NCBI GenBank assembly: GCA_024401715.1 | Contig: JAKSKO010000007.1 | Span: forward strand, 1 to 46,006 | Source: Bacteroidales bacterium | GTDB lineage: Bacteria > Bacteroidota > Bacteroidia > Bacteroidales > UBA932 | Direction: 5' to 3' | Length of the DNA stretch: 46,006 bases | Shown here: positions 42,869 through 46,006 of the stretch, piece by piece | Layout of the letters: each line of letters opens with the position of its first letter | Numbering within the stretch: the first letter of the stretch is position 1 | Translations under genes and position numbers: made by a program | Notes under the pieces: generated by a model | Database searches by the model: none | Told to the model about the DNA's origin: nothing | What the model saw: only the letters and a program-made list of their open reading frames with translations

Positions 42869-43166
42869 CCAAACCAAGTTCAACAAGAGCCTCTTCACTC
42901 ATCCTGCTCTTATCCCAGGCAGGCTCCCAAACAAGCTCTATCTCACTGCTTACAACGCCGGGAACATCGTCCACAGCCTCCTTCACCTGCTGCACAACGT
43001 AATCAGCCATAGGACAATTGGGTGCAGTAAGGGTCATCTGTATCTTAACGTGATGATTTTCATCAACTTTAAGTTCATAAATCAGGCCCAGGTCATATAC
43101 GTTCACGGATATCTCCGGATCGTAAACCTGACGCAGTGCCATCACTATATTTCTTTCCAGTTCCAT
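42861..43166 (-). CDS. DUF59 (MIP18/SufT-like) iron-sulfur cluster assembly factor
   Basis: 101 residues, a single DUF59 domain: MALRQVYDPEISVNVYDLGLIY at about 9-30, MTLTAPNCPMADYVVQQV with the conserved Cys51, and IELVWEPAWDKSRMSEEAL at the end. These proteins help mature iron-sulfur proteins (eukaryotic MIP18, bacterial SufT) or ring-hydroxylating systems (PaaD). The sufE and sufS genes 1.1 kb away on the same strand support the iron-sulfur role. First gene of the unit leading into folK (8-base overlap). Confidence 0.9.
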   Translation of the reverse strand: MELERNIVMALRQVYDPEISVNVYDLGLIYELKVDENHHVKIQMTLTAPNCPMADYVVQQVKEAVDDVPGVVSSEIELVWEPAWDKSRMSEEALVELGLDE

Positions 43167-43183
43167 TTTCTTATATAAACGTA

Positions 43184-43191
43184 CAAAGATA
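43184..43191 (-). promoter_or_regulatory. -7 promoter box for DUF59-folK-glyS-dnaE
   Basis: Minus-strand TATCTTTG matches TAnnTTTG, 17 bases before the DUF59 start at 43166. It faces the box at 43215. Confidence 0.5.
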
Positions 43192-43214
43192 GCAATTTTA
43201 TATCTTTTTATCTT

Positions 43215-43222
43215 TATCTTTG
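43215..43222 (+). promoter_or_regulatory. -7 promoter box for the 43247 lipoprotein gene
   Basis: TATCTTTG matches TAnnTTTG and lies 24 bases before the lipoprotein ATG. Confidence 0.5.
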
Positions 43223-43246
43223 CCGACGTAAAATAAAAAAGTTTTT

Positions 43247-44311
43247 ATGAAAAAAATACTGTCATTTTCGCTCATAGCATTTTCAGTGCTGCTTACATCC
43301 TGTTTCAAACCGCAGCAACCAGAAAAAATAAACATCAACTACTATATCTGCGGCAACATAAACTCCGATACTCCCGCAAATGATCCTGTCATATATAAAA
43401 ACGGTGTGATAAGCCACCTTTCAACGTCAGGAGAATACTGTTTTGTATCGGACATGTGTGTTAACGGAGGCGATATTTATGCAGCCGGCTACAGCATAGA
43501 CGAAAACGGAGATATGTATTTCAAATTCTGGAAAAACGGTGAAAGCCATCTCCCTCTTCTTCGCGCAAAGGGAGAAATAAGCAAAATCACTTTCAATGAC
43601 AGCAAAATGTACGCAGTGGGCACCATAGACAAGGAAGGTGTTTCCCATGGTGTGATACTGGAAGACGGCAATCCAATTTACGAATGCCAGGATGAAGACT
43701 CACATTTCAATCTTTTCGGTACCAACGGAAATTTCTTCCTGGTTGCCGGAACGGTTGGTCATGAGGGTGTTTACTGGATTATTTCCAAAGAGAATGAAAA
43801 ATACGCTACAGAAAAGGTGTCCGTACTTAAAAAAGAAGGTTTTCAATACATCCCAAGCGACATCACCGGTACATACAATACCCCTGTAATTTCATGGAAT
43901 GAGACAAACATGGAAGATTCAAGTTCCAGAGGATGTTTCACTGTGGGAAAATCCAATACAATGCTGAAGGAGGAAAATTCCCATATCAACAGCATTTATG
44001 TCTACAATGGATTCTATAATTCTGCCGGATACATCCGTAAAGGTTCTGAAACAAAGGCCTATACCTGGGCTGGAACTGAAGCGAACGAATACGGAAGAAG
44101 CCTCAGCGGAAACAGCTATGTATTCAAAACCGTCTTTGACGGTTCATCCGTCCACATGGTAACCGTTGCTGAAAGTGAAAACAATATATACTTCGATGTA
44201 AGCGGCATGATAGGTTATGGTACATTCAAGATGAAATATGATCAGGGATTCACTCCAAGCAGCATATTCATAACCTACACCAAAGACTCCAACGGATCTG
44301 TAGAGATTTAA
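43247..44311 (+). CDS. Lipoprotein with propeller-like repeats, function unknown
   Basis: 354 residues. MKKILSFSLIAFSVLLTSC is a lipoprotein signal (lipobox Cys19). The mature part has a recurring unit of the form (I/M)YAxGxxxxxGxxxxxxWKNG, for example DIYAAGYSIDENGDMYFKFWKNG-like near 78-100, KMYAVGTIDKEGVSHGVILEDG-like near 123-144, FFLVAGTVGHEGVYWIISKENE near 162-183, and AGYIRKGSETKAYTWAG near 262-278. This spacing suggests a beta propeller of four to six blades. The strand is opposite to both neighbours; its stop overlaps the end of sufE by 4 bases. I do not recognise a family with a known function; a surface-exposed binding role would fit. Confidence 0.78.
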   Translation: MKKILSFSLIAFSVLLTSCFKPQQPEKININYYICGNINSDTPANDPVIYKNGVISHLSTSGEYCFVSDMCVNGGDIYAAGYSIDENGDMYFKFWKNGESHLPLLRAKGEISKITFNDSKMYAVGTIDKEGVSHGVILEDGNPIYECQDEDSHFNLFGTNGNFFLVAGTVGHEGVYWIISKENEKYATEKVSVLKKEGFQYIPSDITGTYNTPVISWNETNMEDSSSRGCFTVGKSNTMLKEENSHINSIYVYNGFYNSAGYIRKGSETKAYTWAGTEANEYGRSLSGNSYVFKTVFDGSSVHMVTVAESENNIYFDVSGMIGYGTFKMKYDQGFTPSSIFITYTKDSNGSVEI

Positions 44312-44712
44312 TTGGCAGCTATCCGGCGTATGGTTTCTATCATTGAAACCAGGCCGTTGGCCCTTGTAGGGGAAAGATTCTCTCTGAGGCCTATACGGTC
44401 CACAACGGAGAAATCAGACGCAAGAATCTCCGATGCCGGAGCGCCGCTATAGATGCTAATCAGCAGGGAAATGATGCCTTTGGTTATTATTGCATCGCTA
44501 TCGGCCTTGAAATAAACACAACCATCCTTCTTTTCGGCATCAAGCCATACACGAGACTGACACCCTTTTATCAAGTGGTCGTCAGTCTTTTTTGATTCCG
44601 GATACTCCTGGAGGTTCTTTCCAAGTTCTATGATATACTCGTATTTGTCCAGCCACTCGTCATAGATTTCAAAATCCTCCACAACCTGCTGCTCTTTCTC
44701 TCTAATAGACAT
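44308..44712 (-). CDS. sufE: Cysteine desulfuration protein SufE
   Basis: 134 residues. The conserved core is complete: YIIELGKNL, then HLIKGCQSRVWL with the sulfur-accepting Cys51, ADSDAIITKGIISLLISIYSG, and a C-terminal LSPTRANGL stretch. SufE takes persulfide sulfur from the SufS desulfurase, encoded 9 bases upstream, and passes it to the SufBCD scaffold. No sufBCD genes are in the window, so the remaining Suf genes must lie elsewhere. Confidence 0.95.
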   Translation of the reverse strand: MSIREKEQQVVEDFEIYDEWLDKYEYIIELGKNLQEYPESKKTDDHLIKGCQSRVWLDAEKKDGCVYFKADSDAIITKGIISLLISIYSGAPASEILASDFSVVDRIGLRENLSPTRANGLVSMIETIRRIAAN

Positions 44713-44721
44713 ATTTCGTTT

Positions 44722-45960
44722 TTATTTTAACATTGAAACTGCCCTTTCAAGGCATTTTATAAAGCTTTGCGCCTCCTGTATGGTATTATATTGCAGAAGA
44801 GACACCCTAAGCATTCCCGTCTGGCCGAAATGGCTCATAAGCGGCTCCGCACACATCTGTCCGCTGCGGCTTGCCACGCCCATCTTGTCCAGAAGGATTG
44901 CAAGATCCTCGTGATGAACGCCGTCTATGCAAAACGAGAACACAGGAAGTTTCCTGTCCAGGCCCACTGCTCCCTCCACTCCGGCATCTCCGTAAATATG
45001 CAATCCATCAATACCTTTCAAAGCCGCCAAAAGATATTCCTTTGTAGCCTCAAATTCTGCGTTTAACTCTTTATCATCCAATACTTTAGACATAATATCC
45101 AAAGCTGGTGGCAAAGCTGCTGCATTTATAAAATTCTGTGTTCCTGCCTCAAACTTCATGGGCAGCGGTGCAAAAGTTGTTTTCTCCAGCGTAACCGTTC
45201 CAACCATCTCTCCTCCACAAAGGAAAGGAGGCATTTGCTCCAGAATTTCCCTCTTGCCATACAGCACACCAACGCCCGTCGGGCCGAAAAGTTTATGGGC
45301 AGAGAAAGCATAGAAATCGCAGTCCAAAGCTTGAACGTCCACCTTGCAGTGAACAGCCCCCTGGGCCCCGTCCACAAGAACAACAGCTCCCTTTGAATGG
45401 GCAAGATCTATAAGTTCCTTCACGGGATTAATTATACCTATGACATTTGACGCGTGGTTGAAAGCCACAAGTTTAGTTCTCTCTGAAAGGAGTTCCTTTA
45501 AACTTTCAGGACTGTAGGCATTGTCACTTCCAAGGCGCAGAAACTTCAAAACACATCCCTGCCTCTTGGCAAGTTGCTGCCATGGAACCAAATTGGAATG
45601 ATGCTCCGCCTCACCTACGATAATCTCATCGCCCGCTTTCAGAAGCATTCCATAAGAATAGGCCACAAGATTTATGGCCGATGTTGTTCCTGCTGTGAAT
45701 ATGATCTCCTCCCTGTGCCCGGCGTTCAGGAAAGCTTTCGCCGCATCGCGCGCATTTTCGTATGCTGCCGTTGCTTCGGCCGAAAGAGTATGAACCGCAC
45801 GGTGAATGTTGGCATTGTGAAGAAGGTTAGCCTCATTCATCATATCCACAACCGCCTGCGGACGCTGCGATGTTGCCGCATTATCGAAATACAGCAGAGG
45901 CTTTCCGTAAACCTCACGTTCCAGTATCGGAAAATATTTTCTTAATTCTTCAGCCTTCAT
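44722..45960 (-). CDS. sufS: Cysteine desulfurase SufS (class II)
   Basis: 412 residues from MKAEELRKYFPIL. PLP enzyme signatures: DNAATSQRPQAV at 26-37, GTTSAINLVA at 91-100, EHHSNLVPWQQL at 119-130, the PLP lysine in SAHKLFGPTG (Lys223), and the persulfide cysteine in RSGQMCAEPLM (Cys370). E. coli SufS has His-His before this cysteine; here it is Gln-Met. It draws sulfur from cysteine for iron-sulfur clusters with SufE. A TTG-initiated extension of two codons (45966) is possible, but the ATG is preferred. Confidence 0.95.
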   Translation of the reverse strand: MKAEELRKYFPILEREVYGKPLLYFDNAATSQRPQAVVDMMNEANLLHNANIHRAVHTLSAEATAAYENARDAAKAFLNAGHREEIIFTAGTTSAINLVAYSYGMLLKAGDEIIVGEAEHHSNLVPWQQLAKRQGCVLKFLRLGSDNAYSPESLKELLSERTKLVAFNHASNVIGIINPVKELIDLAHSKGAVVLVDGAQGAVHCKVDVQALDCDFYAFSAHKLFGPTGVGVLYGKREILEQMPPFLCGGEMVGTVTLEKTTFAPLPMKFEAGTQNFINAAALPPALDIMSKVLDDKELNAEFEATKEYLLAALKGIDGLHIYGDAGVEGAVGLDRKLPVFSFCIDGVHHEDLAILLDKMGVASRSGQMCAEPLMSHFGQTGMLRVSLLQYNTIQEAQSFIKCLERAVSMLK

Positions 45961-45970
45961 AATCAAGGGA

Positions 45971-45978
45971 CAAAATTA
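45971..45978 (-). promoter_or_regulatory. -7 promoter box for sufS-sufE
   Basis: Minus-strand TAATTTTG matches TAnnTTTG and ends 10 bases before the sufS ATG at 45960. Confidence 0.5.
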
Positions 45979-45989
45979 ATAAATTTACT

Positions 45990-45997
45990 TATATTTG
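45990..45997 (+). promoter_or_regulatory. -7 promoter box for a gene leaving the window
   Basis: TATATTTG matches TAnnTTTG. An ATG follows at 46000-46002, but only seven bases remain, so no gene can be assigned. Confidence 0.4.
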
Positions 45998-46006
45998 CGA
46001 TGAATA

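Noticed and set aside
1-46006. CRISPR arrays, tRNA or rRNA genes, known riboswitches.
   Set aside because: No regularly spaced repeats, cloverleaf-like segments or recognisable rRNA stretches were found on reading through; a covariance search could still reveal a divergent RNA.

Overview
The window is a stretch of Bacteroidales-type chromosome (phylum Bacteroidota). The evidence is the gene content (SecD-SecF fusion, archaeal/eukaryal-type glycyl-tRNA synthetase, fimbrillin-like and BspA-like lipoproteins, Rpn-type PD-(D/E)XK nuclease), the near absence of Shine-Dalgarno sequences, and many good matches to the Bacteroides -7 promoter box TAnnTTTG just upstream of genes. I cannot assign a genus. 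No rRNA, tRNA, CRISPR array or complete insertion sequence is visible.

Layout. 1-5915: the tail of an acyl-CoA synthetase, a U32 peptidase-family protein followed by a periplasmic TPR protein (both minus), then a divergent pair made of an M16-like protein without the zinc motif and a DUF3109 cysteine-rich protein. 5994-11566: an unknown lipoprotein, then prmC, ddl and a class A penicillin-binding protein on the minus strand. 11658-15224: topA, an Lrp/AsnC regulator and ispD. 15309-21700: a classic rod-shape operon mreB-mreC-mreD-mrdA-rodA, with fabG as the last gene. 21697-27642: rmuC, comF, an exonuclease/endonuclease/phosphatase-fold protein and the large secDF.

27767-30972 is the most interesting functional unit. 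It is a tightly packed plus-strand operon of five genes: a RelA/SpoT-type alarmone synthetase domain protein, a separate HD-type alarmone hydrolase, an RsbW-like anti-sigma ATPase, a STAS anti-sigma antagonist, and an HCxxGKDRTG tyrosine/dual-specificity phosphatase. It looks like alarmone metabolism wired to a partner switch, with no sigma factor and no PP2C phosphatase next to it.

30973-36081 is an accessory island that is visibly more AT-rich in the lines I counted (about 35-42% G+C, against about 47% in a core line). It holds a promoter-operator-terminator unit with a frameshifted signal-peptide remnant, a BspA-like leucine-rich-repeat lipoprotein gene broken by one in-frame TAA, a 54-codon small ORF upstream of it that is easy to miss, a long hairpin-rich leader, degenerate intergenic repeats, and an Rpn family nuclease gene with a terminator.

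36082-46006 returns to core genes on the minus strand: a ThiL-like protein lacking catalytic motifs, dnaE with an apparently intact PHP metal site, glyS, folK and a DUF59 (SufT/MIP18) iron-sulfur assembly factor. A lone lipoprotein on the plus strand follows, then sufE and sufS on the minus strand. Several intergenic regions between divergent genes carry two face-to-face -7 boxes, some so close to the start codon that the mRNAs may be leaderless or nearly so.
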